Shown here one piece after another: positions 15,936-24,608 of a DNA stretch of 64,000 nucleotides. The stretch's first letter is position 1. Each line of letters opens with the position of its first letter. This DNA is from Planctomycetota bacterium. Its GTDB lineage: Bacteria; Planctomycetota; Phycisphaerae; Phycisphaerales; UBA5793. A model generated the notes under the pieces. It was given only the letters and a program-made list of their open reading frames with translations, was not told the origin of the DNA and made no database searches. The stretch is from contig JABFGK010000001.1 in the NCBI GenBank assembly GCA_013112555.1, forward strand, positions 1,524,581-1,588,580, given 5' to 3'. The position numbers and the translations under genes are program-made.

Positions 15936-17411
15936 TTGAGCACGCTCAACACTGAGACGGATCGCACAACCGATCAACAGACCGATCAACCCACCATCGG
16001 CAATGAGACAGACCGCGAGGAGGGGCCGACTGCACAGTCGAAGGTCAAGCACTTCGTGATCGACACGAACGTACTCGTCCATAATCCATCGAGCCTCTTT
16101 ATGTTCGATGACAACGAGGTCGTCGTTCCCTTTGCCGTCATTGAGGAACTCGACAACCTCAAACGCAACAACGATAACATCGGGCGCAACGTCCGTGAAG
16201 CCATCCGGCACCTTGACGGCCTACGGGGCAAGGGGATGCTCGTTGAGGGTGTTCAGTGGAATGACAAGGGCGGCATCATCCGGGTGGCGCTGGACGATCC
16301 GGAATTGTGCCCGTACCTCACGGATCGCACACCGGACAACCGCATCATTTCCATTGCCTGGCGTCTGGCACAGCGAGGCCTCAAGACCATCTTCGTCTCG
16401 AAGGACATCAACGCCCGCATTCGGGCCGATGCCATCGGTCTCAACGCGCAGGACTTCGAGAGCCAGAAGGTCGATATCGATCGCCTGTATCCCGGCTACC
16501 TCGAGCTTGACGTCCCCGGCGAACTCATTGACCAGATGTACACGGAGCGCCAACTGCCGATCACGGATCTGACGCCGTACCTGCAGGGTGAGACCGATGA
16601 CGGCCGCGAGTTCGTGTACGATGTGTTCCCGAATCAGTACCTGCTGTTGAAGGATGTGCAGGACGAATCGCACACCGGCCTCGGGCGTCGGCTCGCCGAC
16701 ACGAATCATGTCATCCCGGTGACCGGCCCACGGCGCCCGGTCTTCGGGGTCATGGCGCGCAACGTCCAGCAGACGATGGCGCTGGACATTCTGCTGGATG
16801 ATGATGTGCGGCTTGTGAGCCTGCTTGGGTCGGCCGGGACCGGCAAGACACTGCTGGCCCTGGCAGCCGGGATGAACAAGGTGTACAAGGAAGAGCGGTA
16901 CGACAAGTTGCTCGTTGCTCGCCCGATCATGCCCATGGGCCGCGACATCGGCTATCTCCCCGGGGACAAGGATGAAAAACTGGTTGCCTGGATGCAGCCG
17001 ATTTTCGATAACCTGGCCTTCCTCCTGTCGACCCGAGGCACTCATCTGAATGATGCTGACTCGCAATCGACCGAGAAGCGCATCCAGACCCTGATTGCAG
17101 AAGGCAAACTCGTCCTGGAGCCGTTGACCTATATCCGGGGTCGCAGCATCCCGCACCAGTTCATCATCGTGGACGAAGCCCAGAATCTCACGCCCCACGA
17201 GGTAAAGACGATTGCCTCCCGTGTCGGCAACGGGACCAAGATCGTCATGACCGGCGATATCGAACAGATCGACAATCCGTACCTCGACTCGGAATCGAAC
17301 GGGCTGAGCGTCCTCGTGGAACGGATGAAGGCATCCGGGCTGGCAGGCCATGTGACGCTCGAACGGAGCGAACGGAGTGAACTGGCCAGCGTCATTGCGG
17401 ATTTACTCTGA
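15936..17411 (+). CDS. PhoH-family ATPase with N-terminal PIN domain (PIN-PhoH)
   Basis: Combined RNase-like PIN domain and PhoH helicase-type ATPase. The PIN domain at about 35-170 begins HFVIDTNVLVHNPSSLF with the acidic residues (D, E in PFAVIEELDNLK, D in SKDINARIRADAIG). The PhoH domain at about 270-490 carries Walker A LGSAGTGKTLLALAAG, Walker B FIIVDEAQNL and MTGDIEQIDNPYLD. The initiator is TTG at 15936, 7 bases after CAGGAGG. This matches the PhoH2 (YlaK-like) architecture, implicated in RNA unwinding and cleavage. The gene stands alone with short flanks. Confidence 0.92.
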   Translation: MSTLNTETDRTTDQQTDQPTIGNETDREEGPTAQSKVKHFVIDTNVLVHNPSSLFMFDDNEVVVPFAVIEELDNLKRNNDNIGRNVREAIRHLDGLRGKGMLVEGVQWNDKGGIIRVALDDPELCPYLTDRTPDNRIISIAWRLAQRGLKTIFVSKDINARIRADAIGLNAQDFESQKVDIDRLYPGYLELDVPGELIDQMYTERQLPITDLTPYLQGETDDGREFVYDVFPNQYLLLKDVQDESHTGLGRRLADTNHVIPVTGPRRPVFGVMARNVQQTMALDILLDDDVRLVSLLGSAGTGKTLLALAAGMNKVYKEERYDKLLVARPIMPMGRDIGYLPGDKDEKLVAWMQPIFDNLAFLLSTRGTHLNDADSQSTEKRIQTLIAEGKLVLEPLTYIRGRSIPHQFIIVDEAQNLTPHEVKTIASRVGNGTKIVMTGDIEQIDNPYLDSESNGLSVLVERMKASGLAGHVTLERSERSELASVIADLL

Positions 17412-17508
17412 TTCGCGTCGGATCTGTTGGCCCGAGACACCCGGCGGGTATGCTTGCCTTGACGCGACGACGAGGTGACCACTCGAAGACTGATGAGGAG
17501 ACACAGCG

Positions 17509-18171
17509 ATGGCCAAGGTACTTGTAGTCCTATCCGGATGCGGAGTCTCAGACGGGACGGAAATCCACGAGGCGGTCAGCACACTTATCCATCTGGACCG
17601 ACATGAAGCCCAGTACACGATGTCGGCCCCCGACCGCCCACAGACGCGCGTATATGACCATGCCAAAGGTGAGGTGGCATCCAAGGCGAATCGAAACGTG
17701 CTGACTGAATCGGCCCGGATTGCTCGCGGCGAGATAATGCCCCTGCACCAGGCCAACGGGGCTGACTTTGATGCCGTCATCTTCCCCGGCGGGTTCGGCG
17801 CAGCGCTGAACCTGTGTACCTTTGCTTCAGACGGTGCCAACTGCAGCGTTGATGAGGATGTGCGGCGTGTCATCCTTGAAGCACGACAGGCCGGCAAGGT
17901 GATCGCGTTCATTTGTATTGCCCCGGCAATTGCAGCGGCCGTCCTTGGAAACGACTATCACCCGAAATTAACAATTGGGAACGACAAAAACACGGCCGCC
18001 GGACTCGAAGCGCTCGGGGCTGTGCATGTCGACACCCCGACGACTGCCATCTGCGTTGATGAGGAAAACCGCATCGTCTCGACGCCGGCGTATATGTGTG
18101 CCACTCGGCCGAGCGAAGTGTACGAAGGAATCGGCACCCTCGTGGACAAAGTGCTTGCGATGTGCGGCTGA
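17509..18171 (+). CDS. elbB: ElbB/ES1-family glyoxalase-like protein
   Basis: DJ-1/PfpI-superfamily protein of the ElbB type, whose E. coli homologue has weak glyoxalase activity and is linked to isoprenoid synthesis. Seen: VVLSGCGVSDGTEIHEAV at the start, ADFDAVIFPGGFGAALNL, the nucleophile-elbow cysteine in IAFICIAPAIAA, and VDEENRIVSTPAYM. At 220 residues it is of typical length. A good GAGGAG site precedes the ATG. Confidence 0.9.
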   Translation: MAKVLVVLSGCGVSDGTEIHEAVSTLIHLDRHEAQYTMSAPDRPQTRVYDHAKGEVASKANRNVLTESARIARGEIMPLHQANGADFDAVIFPGGFGAALNLCTFASDGANCSVDEDVRRVILEARQAGKVIAFICIAPAIAAAVLGNDYHPKLTIGNDKNTAAGLEALGAVHVDTPTTAICVDEENRIVSTPAYMCATRPSEVYEGIGTLVDKVLAMCG

Positions 18172-18334
18172 TGCGTGTGCAGACTTCTCAGGTTCGTTCC
18201 GGATTTCCATCACTGATCGCGTGTTGACCCCGTTTCTTATATGAGTGGCGCTGCTATGCTCGTCAAGAGTGTTGCGCGCCGGAGTACGCATGTGCGCACA
18301 ACTCCGAATCAACACTCGGCATGGGGCATGCGGC

Positions 18335-19117
18335 ATGGCTGATTTACCACGGCGTCGTAAGGCGGCATCCGATCATCTCGAAGCGACACATACGCCCGAG
18401 GAAGTGACGCGGCGGTTGGAGCGCGGGCCGGGGCAGAGTTATCTCGGCGACTTCATCTACGGGGCCATCGACGGGACCGTCACCACTTTTGCCGTCGTGT
18501 CCGGGGTGGCCGGCGCCGGGCTGGGTGCGGGGATCATCATCATTCTCGGGGCTGCCAACATCATCGGCGACGGGTTCAGCATGGCAGCCAGCAACTACCT
18601 CGGGACCAAGGCCGAGCGGCAGTTGCGTGACCGCACGATCCAGGATGAGCACCACCACATCGAACATGTGCCGGAGGGCGAGCGGGAGGAGATCAGACAG
18701 ATCTTCGCAGCAAAGGGCTTTGCCGGAGACGATCTGGAGAGTGCCGTCAACATCATCACTTCCGATGTTGAACGGTGGGTTGATACGATGCTGCAGGAGG
18801 AGCATGGGCTGCCGGGCGCGATGCGGATTCCGTGGAAGTGCGCCTTGGCCACGTTCGTCGCGTTCTGCTTCGCCGGCTTCGTGCCCCTGATGCCGTTTGT
18901 CCTCGGCCTGATCCTCAAGCGAGCGATACCATATCAGTATGCCATCAGTGCCGGGCTCACTGCCATCACGTTCGTACTCATCGGCGCCGTGAAGGGCCGC
19001 ATTGTCCGGCACAGGTGGTACACCTCCGCCGTGGAGACATTGTTCATCGGGGGAGCAGCAGCCGGCTTGGCGTTCCTGGCAGGCGTGCTGCTCAAAGGGG
19101 TCGTCAACGTGTTGTAA
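18335..19117 (+). CDS. VIT1/CCC1-type iron/manganese transporter
   Basis: Integral membrane protein of the vacuolar-iron-transporter family. The first helix signature YGAIDGTVTTFAVVSGVAGA is followed by the second helix and NIIGDGFSMAASNYLG. A soluble acidic helical stretch (HHHIEHVPEGEREEIRQIF) is the metal-binding domain seen in the family, followed by three further TM helices (LATFVAFCFAGFVPLMPFVL, ISAGLTAITFVLIGAVKG, LFIGGAAAGLAFLAGVLLKG). ATG 18335 is chosen because the family homology starts just after it. In bacteria these exporters relieve Fe/Mn excess; the metal here is not determined. Confidence 0.88.
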   Translation: MADLPRRRKAASDHLEATHTPEEVTRRLERGPGQSYLGDFIYGAIDGTVTTFAVVSGVAGAGLGAGIIIILGAANIIGDGFSMAASNYLGTKAERQLRDRTIQDEHHHIEHVPEGEREEIRQIFAAKGFAGDDLESAVNIITSDVERWVDTMLQEEHGLPGAMRIPWKCALATFVAFCFAGFVPLMPFVLGLILKRAIPYQYAISAGLTAITFVLIGAVKGRIVRHRWYTSAVETLFIGGAAAGLAFLAGVLLKGVVNVL

Positions 19118-19154
19118 AATCGGGGTGGCGAGTCCTGACTGAGGAGCATCCACC

Positions 19155-20840
19155 ATGACCTATCAACTGCCGACGATCACACAACCGGACCCGGTCCCCG
19201 AGCACACTGCATTGCTGATTGCCAGCGGTGATCTGCGGCCGGCAGCGAACCAGACTTGCTGGCCGGCCCAGAAGGCAATGGAACAACAGGCCGCCCACGC
19301 GTTTCAAGCGCTCGGCTGGACGTTGAAACGCGCCCACTCATTCGGTGAGGCAAAGGGGCACGGCTTCATCGACTCGCAACGGCACGGCATGGACGTGTTT
19401 GCCGCCATCGACCCCGATGCGCCGCTCGTGGTGGCCGAAGCCGTCTGGCAGTATTCGCATCATGTTCTGGCCGGCCTGTGCAAACACAAAGGCCCGATCC
19501 TGACACTGGCCAACTGGTCGGGCACCTGGCCGGGGTTGGTCGGCGTTCTCAACCTGAACGGCTCACTGACAAAGGCCGGCGTGAACTACTCCTGCCTCTG
19601 GGGAGAGGACTTCAGCGACGAGGGCTTTCTGGCCAAGCTGAAGCAGTGGACCGACACCGGATCCATCGAGCACGATCAGTCGCATGTGCAACCATTCTCA
19701 TCGGCTTCGTGCCCGGACGCGGAACGGCAACTGGCCGGTGCGCTTGCTGCGCAACTCAGATCCCGTCGTGCGATCATGGGCGTCTTCGATGAAGGCTGTA
19801 TGGGCATGTTCAACGCCATCATCCCGGATCACCTGCTGCACCCGACCGGTGTGTTCAAGGAGCGGCTCAGCCAATCTGCCCTTTTTGCTGAGATGCAGGC
19901 GACGCCCGACTCCGAAGCGCAGACGGTCCGGCACTGGCTCGACGATGCCGGGATGACATTTGCCACCGGAACGAATGAGGAAACCGACCTCACGGATTCG
20001 CAAATCCTCCTGCAGTGCAAGATGTACATTGCAGCCCTGCGGATCGCTGATGACTTCGGCTGTGATGCCGTGGGCATTCAATATCAGCAGGGGCTCAAGG
20101 ACTGTTGCCCGGCCTCCGACCTGGCTGAGGGTCTGCTCAATAATGCCGAGCGCCCACCGGTCACCTCACGGGACGGGACACGCCTTCTCTACGAAGGACG
20201 CCCGCTACCGCACTTCAACGAAGTCGATGAATGTGCCGGCCTCGATGCACTGCTGACCAACCGGGTGTGGGCGTCCATGGGGCAACCGCCGGAGACGACG
20301 CTGCACGACCTGCGGTGGGGTGATTGGGATCAATCCGGCACGACCGACGACTACGTCTGGGTCTGGCTGATCTCTGGGTCCGCGCCACCGGCGCACTTCA
20401 TTGACGGCTACCGTGGGGCCTCGAGCGAACGCCAGCCGCCGATGTACTTCCGGCTCGGGGGGGGCACGCTCAAGGGGGTCTCTCATCCGGGCGAAGTCGT
20501 GTGGTCACGCGTCTACGTCGAAGACGACACACTCCAGATGGACATCGGTCGCAACAAGGTCATCGAACTGCCGGCCGCCGAGACCCGGCGACGGTGGGAG
20601 GCTACGACCTCGCAATGGCCGATCATGCATGCAGTCACCTACGGTGTGACGCGCGATCAGATGATGGCCAAGCACAAGGCCAACCATCTCAACGTGGCCT
20701 ATGCCAGCGATGCACAGTCAGCCGACCGAGCCGTTGCTGCAAAGGCTGCACTCGCTTCCGAGTTGGGAATCACCGTCAACCTCTGTGGCACAAACCACGC
20801 CGGCGTCCCCCTGGCCGATGCCATCGCTCAACTCACATAG
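19155..20840 (+). CDS. L-fucose isomerase-like protein
   Basis: About 561 residues, similar to the L-fucose/L-arabinose isomerase fold. The core [20 protein letters not shown] and the metal-region stretch [20 protein letters not shown] are the recognisable blocks, along with [19 protein letters not shown] in the N-terminal part. These enzymes interconvert aldoses and ketoses using Mn. The next gene encodes a ribulokinase-like kinase 25 bases away, so the pair most likely isomerises and phosphorylates a pentose (L-arabinose is the simplest guess) or L-fucose/D-arabinose. The exact sugar cannot be read from sequence. A GAGGAG site lies 8 bases before the ATG. Confidence 0.75.
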   Translation: MTYQLPTITQPDPVPEHTALLIASGDLRPAANQTCWPAQKAMEQQAAHAFQALGWTLKRAHSFGEAKGHGFIDSQRHGMDVFAAIDPDAPLVVAEAVWQYSHHVLAGLCKHKGPILTLANWSGTWPGLVGVLNLNGSLTKAGVNYSCLWGEDFSDEGFLAKLKQWTDTGSIEHDQSHVQPFSSASCPDAERQLAGALAAQLRSRRAIMGVFDEGCMGMFNAIIPDHLLHPTGVFKERLSQSALFAEMQATPDSEAQTVRHWLDDAGMTFATGTNEETDLTDSQILLQCKMYIAALRIADDFGCDAVGIQYQQGLKDCCPASDLAEGLLNNAERPPVTSRDGTRLLYEGRPLPHFNEVDECAGLDALLTNRVWASMGQPPETTLHDLRWGDWDQSGTTDDYVWVWLISGSAPPAHFIDGYRGASSERQPPMYFRLGGGTLKGVSHPGEVVWSRVYVEDDTLQMDIGRNKVIELPAAETRRRWEATTSQWPIMHAVTYGVTRDQMMAKHKANHLNVAYASDAQSADRAVAAKAALASELGITVNLCGTNHAGVPLADAIAQLT

Positions 20841-20865
20841 CAGAAACCTGCAGGAGGAATGATCC

Positions 20866-22455
20866 ATGGCACAGGCTGCTGCAGCATCAATCGGCCTCGA
20901 CTTCGGGACTGACTCCGTGCGCGCGGTCATCGTCGGGCTGGACGGCACCGAGCACGGCTCGGCCGTTTCACCATACGAACATGGGCAGATCATTGAGTCG
21001 CTGCCCGGTCAGTCGGCAGGGCACCTGCCGCCACACTTCGCGCTGCAGCACGCGCAGGACTGGCTCGACAGTGCTGCCAACGCAGTCAGACACGCACTGG
21101 CAGCGTGTGATGTTGATGCTTCACGCATCATCGGGATCGGCGTGGATTTCACCAGTTGCACCATGCTGCCGTGCCTGTCAGATGGGACGCCGCTGTGCCG
21201 GCATGATCACTGGCATGATCACCCCCATGCCTGGCCCAAACTCTGGAAGCATCACGGGGCTGTCAGCCAGACCGATGACCTGAATCGGGTTGCCAGGGAA
21301 CGCAACGAGCCGTGGCTGGCTGCCTACGGCGGGACGATCGGGCTCGAGTGGTTGTTCCCCAAGATGCTTGAGATCTTTGATGGTGATCGACCGGTATTTG
21401 ATGCTGCAGACATCTTCCTCGAAGCCGGCGACTGGTTCGTCTGGCAAATCACAGACGGCGAGCAACTCGTTCGCAGCACGTGTCAGGCAGGATACAAGGC
21501 ATGCTGGTCGGCCGATACCGGGTATCCCGCTGCCGACTTGCTCAACTCCATCCGGCCCGGCTTCGGCGACTCCGTGCTGAACAAACTCCCCGGCACACAC
21601 CAGCCGCCCGGTTCCCGTGCCGGAGTGCTGAGTCCGGCATTTGCTGAGACCAGTGGCTTACCTGCCGGGATTCCAGTAGCCACTGCGATCATTGATGCGC
21701 ACGCAGGCGTCCCCGGTGTCGGGGCAGCCGAGCCCGGGCAACTGGTCATCGTCATGGGCACGAGCAGTTGCCACATGCTCTGCTCTTCTGAACACCGCCT
21801 CGTGCCCGGCGCTGCAGGGATCGTGGCAGACGGGATTCTGCCGGGCTACACCGGCTACGAACTTGGGCAGGCAGCAGTGGGGGATGCGTTTGCCTGGTTG
21901 CATCGAGTGACCGGCCGACCACTGGCCGAACTGGCCGACGAGGCAGCCGCGCTCGAACACGGCGCCGGTGGGGTGTCGTGCCTGGACTTCTTCAATGGCT
22001 GCCGAACCCCGCTGATGGACGGGTCGCTGACCGGTTCACTGCACGGGCTGACGCTCGCCACCACGCCGGCCCAGTTGTACCGATCCATACTCGAAGCGAC
22101 AGCCTATGGGACGCGCTGGATTGTGGATCTGTTGACAGAGAACGGTGTCCCTGTTGAGGGTGTCATCCTGACCGGCGGACTGCCACATGCCCATCCGGTG
22201 ATACCACAGGTGTATGCAGATGTGCTGGGTCGATCGGTTGCCGTACACCCAGCCAAACACGGGCCTGCCACCGGGGCAGCGATCCTCGGCGCCATGGCTG
22301 CCGATGCATCGGTTTCCGGCTTTTCCGATATTAAGTCGGCGGTCGCGTCGATGTCGCCTGCCATGCCGACGATGGTCGAGCCGCGTGAAGCAGTCCGGGA
22401 AATTGCGGATGTTGGGTATGCGCGATATCGGGAGTTGGCGGAGTCACATTATTAG
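20866..22455 (+). CDS. FGGY-family kinase, ribulokinase-like
   Basis: Sugar kinase with the FGGY N- and C-terminal actin-like domains. ASIGLDFGTDSVRAVIV is the phosphate-1 motif, IIGIGVDFTSCTMLPCLSDG is typical of ribulokinases, MGTSSCHM is the ribulokinase version of the adenosine motif, and VILTGGLPHAHPVIPQVYAD precedes the final helix. It phosphorylates L-ribulose or a close ketopentose if the call is right. It follows the isomerase-like gene with AGGAGG at 20852-20857, suggesting a two-gene operon. No araD-type epimerase gene is nearby. Confidence 0.85.
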   Translation: MAQAAAASIGLDFGTDSVRAVIVGLDGTEHGSAVSPYEHGQIIESLPGQSAGHLPPHFALQHAQDWLDSAANAVRHALAACDVDASRIIGIGVDFTSCTMLPCLSDGTPLCRHDHWHDHPHAWPKLWKHHGAVSQTDDLNRVARERNEPWLAAYGGTIGLEWLFPKMLEIFDGDRPVFDAADIFLEAGDWFVWQITDGEQLVRSTCQAGYKACWSADTGYPAADLLNSIRPGFGDSVLNKLPGTHQPPGSRAGVLSPAFAETSGLPAGIPVATAIIDAHAGVPGVGAAEPGQLVIVMGTSSCHMLCSSEHRLVPGAAGIVADGILPGYTGYELGQAAVGDAFAWLHRVTGRPLAELADEAAALEHGAGGVSCLDFFNGCRTPLMDGSLTGSLHGLTLATTPAQLYRSILEATAYGTRWIVDLLTENGVPVEGVILTGGLPHAHPVIPQVYADVLGRSVAVHPAKHGPATGAAILGAMAADASVSGFSDIKSAVASMSPAMPTMVEPREAVREIADVGYARYRELAESHY

Positions 22456-22464
22456 ACAGTACTG

Positions 22465-22646
22465 GTAGGGGCACGCTGCCGCGTGCCCTCCCTACCCCGA
22501 AGGGGTGAACGAATGTAGCCGGGGGTAAGTGAGTCGAAGACGAGCGCCACCCCCGGAACTGGTTCACACAACCTCTCCTTCACCCCGCAGGGGTGAACGA
22601 ATGTAGTCGGGGGTAAGTGAGTCGAAGACGAGCGCCACCCCCGGAA
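22465..22646. repeat. Dispersed GC-rich repeat cluster, two tandem-like copies
   Basis: First, an inverted repeat TAGGGGCACGC...GCGTGCCCTCCCTA at 22467-22493. Then two near-identical 65-base units, 22494-22558 and 22581-22646. Each contains CCCCGAAGGGGTG (or CCCCGCAGGGGTG), GAACGAATGTAG, CCGGGGGTAAGTGAGTCG, AGACGAGCGCC and ACCCCCGGAA. The ends CCGGGGGT and ACCCCCGG can pair across each unit. Related but diverged copies occur at 58854-58926 and 59027-59079. No gene is present between 22456 and 22676. Confidence 0.8.
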
Positions 22647-22676
22647 GGCTCAGAACCTGATAGTGAGTGGTGCACC

Positions 22677-22958
22677 TCAACCATCTGATCGATGTTGACC
22701 ACCATATATATCGCCTAGAAACTGATCCAGATCTTCAGGAATGTCCTGCACTATGAAGTCGCCCGTTGCAGTCGGTACTTCGTAAAGTCGCTCATTCCAG
22801 GCAGGAACGCCCCTGCCGTGCTCGTCGAAGGTGATGGAGTGAACATCACAGAAGCGCCCCGGATGATGGACTCGGGCTGAGACGCTGCACGGGTGGGCAC
22901 CTAAGTGGCAGATCTCCCCATCATTTCTAGGGTTGCGCTCTGTTGAGTCGCAGTTCAC
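22677..22958 (-). CDS. Small hypothetical protein with Cys/His pairs
   Basis: 93 residues from a GTG. The frame is open another 30 codons upstream, and that stretch (VRHIHPECVNCD) continues the Cys/His pattern. Together CVNCD, ICHLGAHPC and GRFCDVHSITFDEHGRG look like a small zinc-binding module, followed by VPAWNERLYEVP and an acidic C-terminus. No ATG exists in the extended frame, which begins inside the end of the upstream membrane-protein gene. I do not recognise the family. Either an unusual start codon, translational coupling, or a decayed gene could explain it. Confidence 0.45.
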   Translation of the reverse strand: MNCDSTERNPRNDGEICHLGAHPCSVSARVHHPGRFCDVHSITFDEHGRGVPAWNERLYEVPTATGDFIVQDIPEDLDQFLGDIYGGQHRSDG

Positions 22959-23013
22959 GCATTCAGGATGAATATGCCGGACTGTTACCGATGCACTGAT
23001 ACGACGTCGTAGA

Positions 23014-23460
23014 TCATTGCTGCGTGTTGTAGGTTTCCTTCATACTCGACGAGCACACTTCGTTGAACAGATGCCGTGTCCGCCTATCCGTGAGCATGCT
23101 GAGTGAGAGGACACCCAGGATTGTGCCGAACGGGATGAGAGTGCATTCCACTATCGCGACGGCCACACACAGCGAATGCCTCTTTCCCCGTGAGAGGTTG
23201 TATCCGGCGACTACCATCGCCGCCGCGGCCAACCAGTACAGGATGAAGCCCACTGAGATGGCAACCGTCAATAGGGTGACCATACGCTGGCCCCCGGGAA
23301 ACGACACACCCTCCTGCATGTCAGACATCACCTGCAGCATCAGGTACTGAAACACAAACATGCCTGAGAGGACCACGTGTACACCGGCCAGGACATAGTG
23401 CGCTATGGCAAGCGTCCTGAGGCGCTGGTGAGTCGAATAAGTGTCAAGATCGAAAGCCAT
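23014..23460 (-). CDS. Small four-helix membrane protein of unknown function
   Basis: 149 residues with hydrophobic helices at about 18-40 (IAHYVLAGVHVVLSGMFVF), 63-90 (VTLLTVAISVGFILYWLAAA), 92 onwards and 104-125 (VAIVECTLIPFGTILGVLSL). A charged C-terminal tail follows. The last helix block resembles small DUF-type membrane proteins common in planctomycetes, but no family can be named. The ATG at 23460 has AGGAGG about 10 bases upstream. Confidence 0.65.
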   Translation of the reverse strand: MAFDLDTYSTHQRLRTLAIAHYVLAGVHVVLSGMFVFQYLMLQVMSDMQEGVSFPGGQRMVTLLTVAISVGFILYWLAAAAMVVAGYNLSRGKRHSLCVAVAIVECTLIPFGTILGVLSLSMLTDRRTRHLFNEVCSSSMKETYNTQQ

Positions 23461-23718
23461 CAAAAGAGGTACCTCCTGACTGACTGTACATTAGGATACA
23501 ACGAACTCCTGTGCGTGTCCCACCAAGTCCAAGCCAAGACAAAGACGGCCTGAGTGCAGTGCAAGCGGGAGTTGAACATGCCGACCCGGCAGCGTGAGCC
23601 GCTCTGCAGAGGGCACGCCTCCTCCTCGTACACCTGCAACGACCATGTTCCCAACATTTTCCCACATTCCCCCACAATATGCCCTTGCAATCATAGGGAT
23701 TGTCGGTAACACTATGCC

Positions 23719-24423
23719 ATGACGATGGCCAGACGCTTCACCACATCCCCGACCAGACGGCCACGGCACCAGGCCTTCACGCTCATCGAGCTCCTGGTGG
23801 TCATCTCCATCATTGCGCTACTGATCGGCATCCTGCTGCCTGCCCTGTCCAAGGCTCGGGCATCAGCCCGCTTTGCCGTCTGCAGTAACAACCACCGGCA
23901 ACTCTCGATGGCCACCTCGATGTACGCAGCCGAGTGGAAGGAAATCCTGCCGCTTCCCAACTGGAAGTCGGTCGATCGCTATGACGGCTGGCTCTACAGC
24001 CCGCCGCTGCAGTACACCTATGACCCTGAGCAACGCAAGGGCGGATCGTTGTGGCCGTACCTCAAGAATGATGCGATGTATCGCTGTCCCGATCACGAGC
24101 CCCCGTTCTGGAAGACTGAAAACCTGACGAGTTACCTGATGACCGGTGCCGTCGTCGGGTTCGGCCGCAACGTGCCGCCGTGGCAGGTGTCGAAGTTCCG
24201 CAATGACTCGATCATCTTCTGGGAGGCCGGCAAGGATTCCGACGGCTGGAACGATGGGTCGAGTTACCCGTCGGAGGGTTTGACCGAGCGTCACGCCGAC
24301 GGTGCGACGGTCAGCATCATCGACGGCCACACCGAGTTCTTCACGCACGAGCAGTTCAATGCCGAGATCGCCAAAAGCCCCGGTCGTCTGTGGTGCAATC
24401 CCGGTACGGAGACCGGCCACTGA
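23719..24423 (+). CDS. Type II pseudopilin-like protein with prepilin N-terminus
   Basis: 234 residues. The prepilin peptidase site and helix are clear: [20 protein letters not shown], with cleavage before the Phe and Glu at +5. After the helix comes [20 protein letters not shown], the conserved block of planctomycete and Lentisphaerae secretion-type pilins, and the C-terminal [18 protein letters not shown] (the H-x-DG type motif). The protein is probably assembled into or secreted by a type II-like system. No assembly genes are adjacent; planctomycete genomes carry many such isolated genes. Confidence 0.88.
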   Translation: MTMARRFTTSPTRRPRHQAFTLIELLVVISIIALLIGILLPALSKARASARFAVCSNNHRQLSMATSMYAAEWKEILPLPNWKSVDRYDGWLYSPPLQYTYDPEQRKGGSLWPYLKNDAMYRCPDHEPPFWKTENLTSYLMTGAVVGFGRNVPPWQVSKFRNDSIIFWEAGKDSDGWNDGSSYPSEGLTERHADGATVSIIDGHTEFFTHEQFNAEIAKSPGRLWCNPGTETGH

Positions 24424-24608
24424 CGCCCGACTTCCTGCCTGTTTCTGACACATCACGCTCGTATTTGCTGCCTATGATCGCCCTCTGCTCGTTCAGAGAG
24501 GGGGGTATAGGGAGGCCGATGGATGGATGGCTCTCTTCGGCAGCATCATCCTGTTCAAGATGAAGTAGACTTCTTGCCCAATGAATGAATTATTGTGAGG
24601 AGATTGGC

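Noticed and set aside
16221..17351. 376-codon minus-strand frame opposite the PIN-PhoH gene
   Set aside because: Shadow of a gene with clear PIN and Walker motifs; no ribosome-binding site or recognisable content.
22494..22646. Two repeated units that could suggest a CRISPR array
   Set aside because: Only two copies with a 22-base gap, units of about 65 bases with internal palindromes, and relatives elsewhere as singles; no cas genes.
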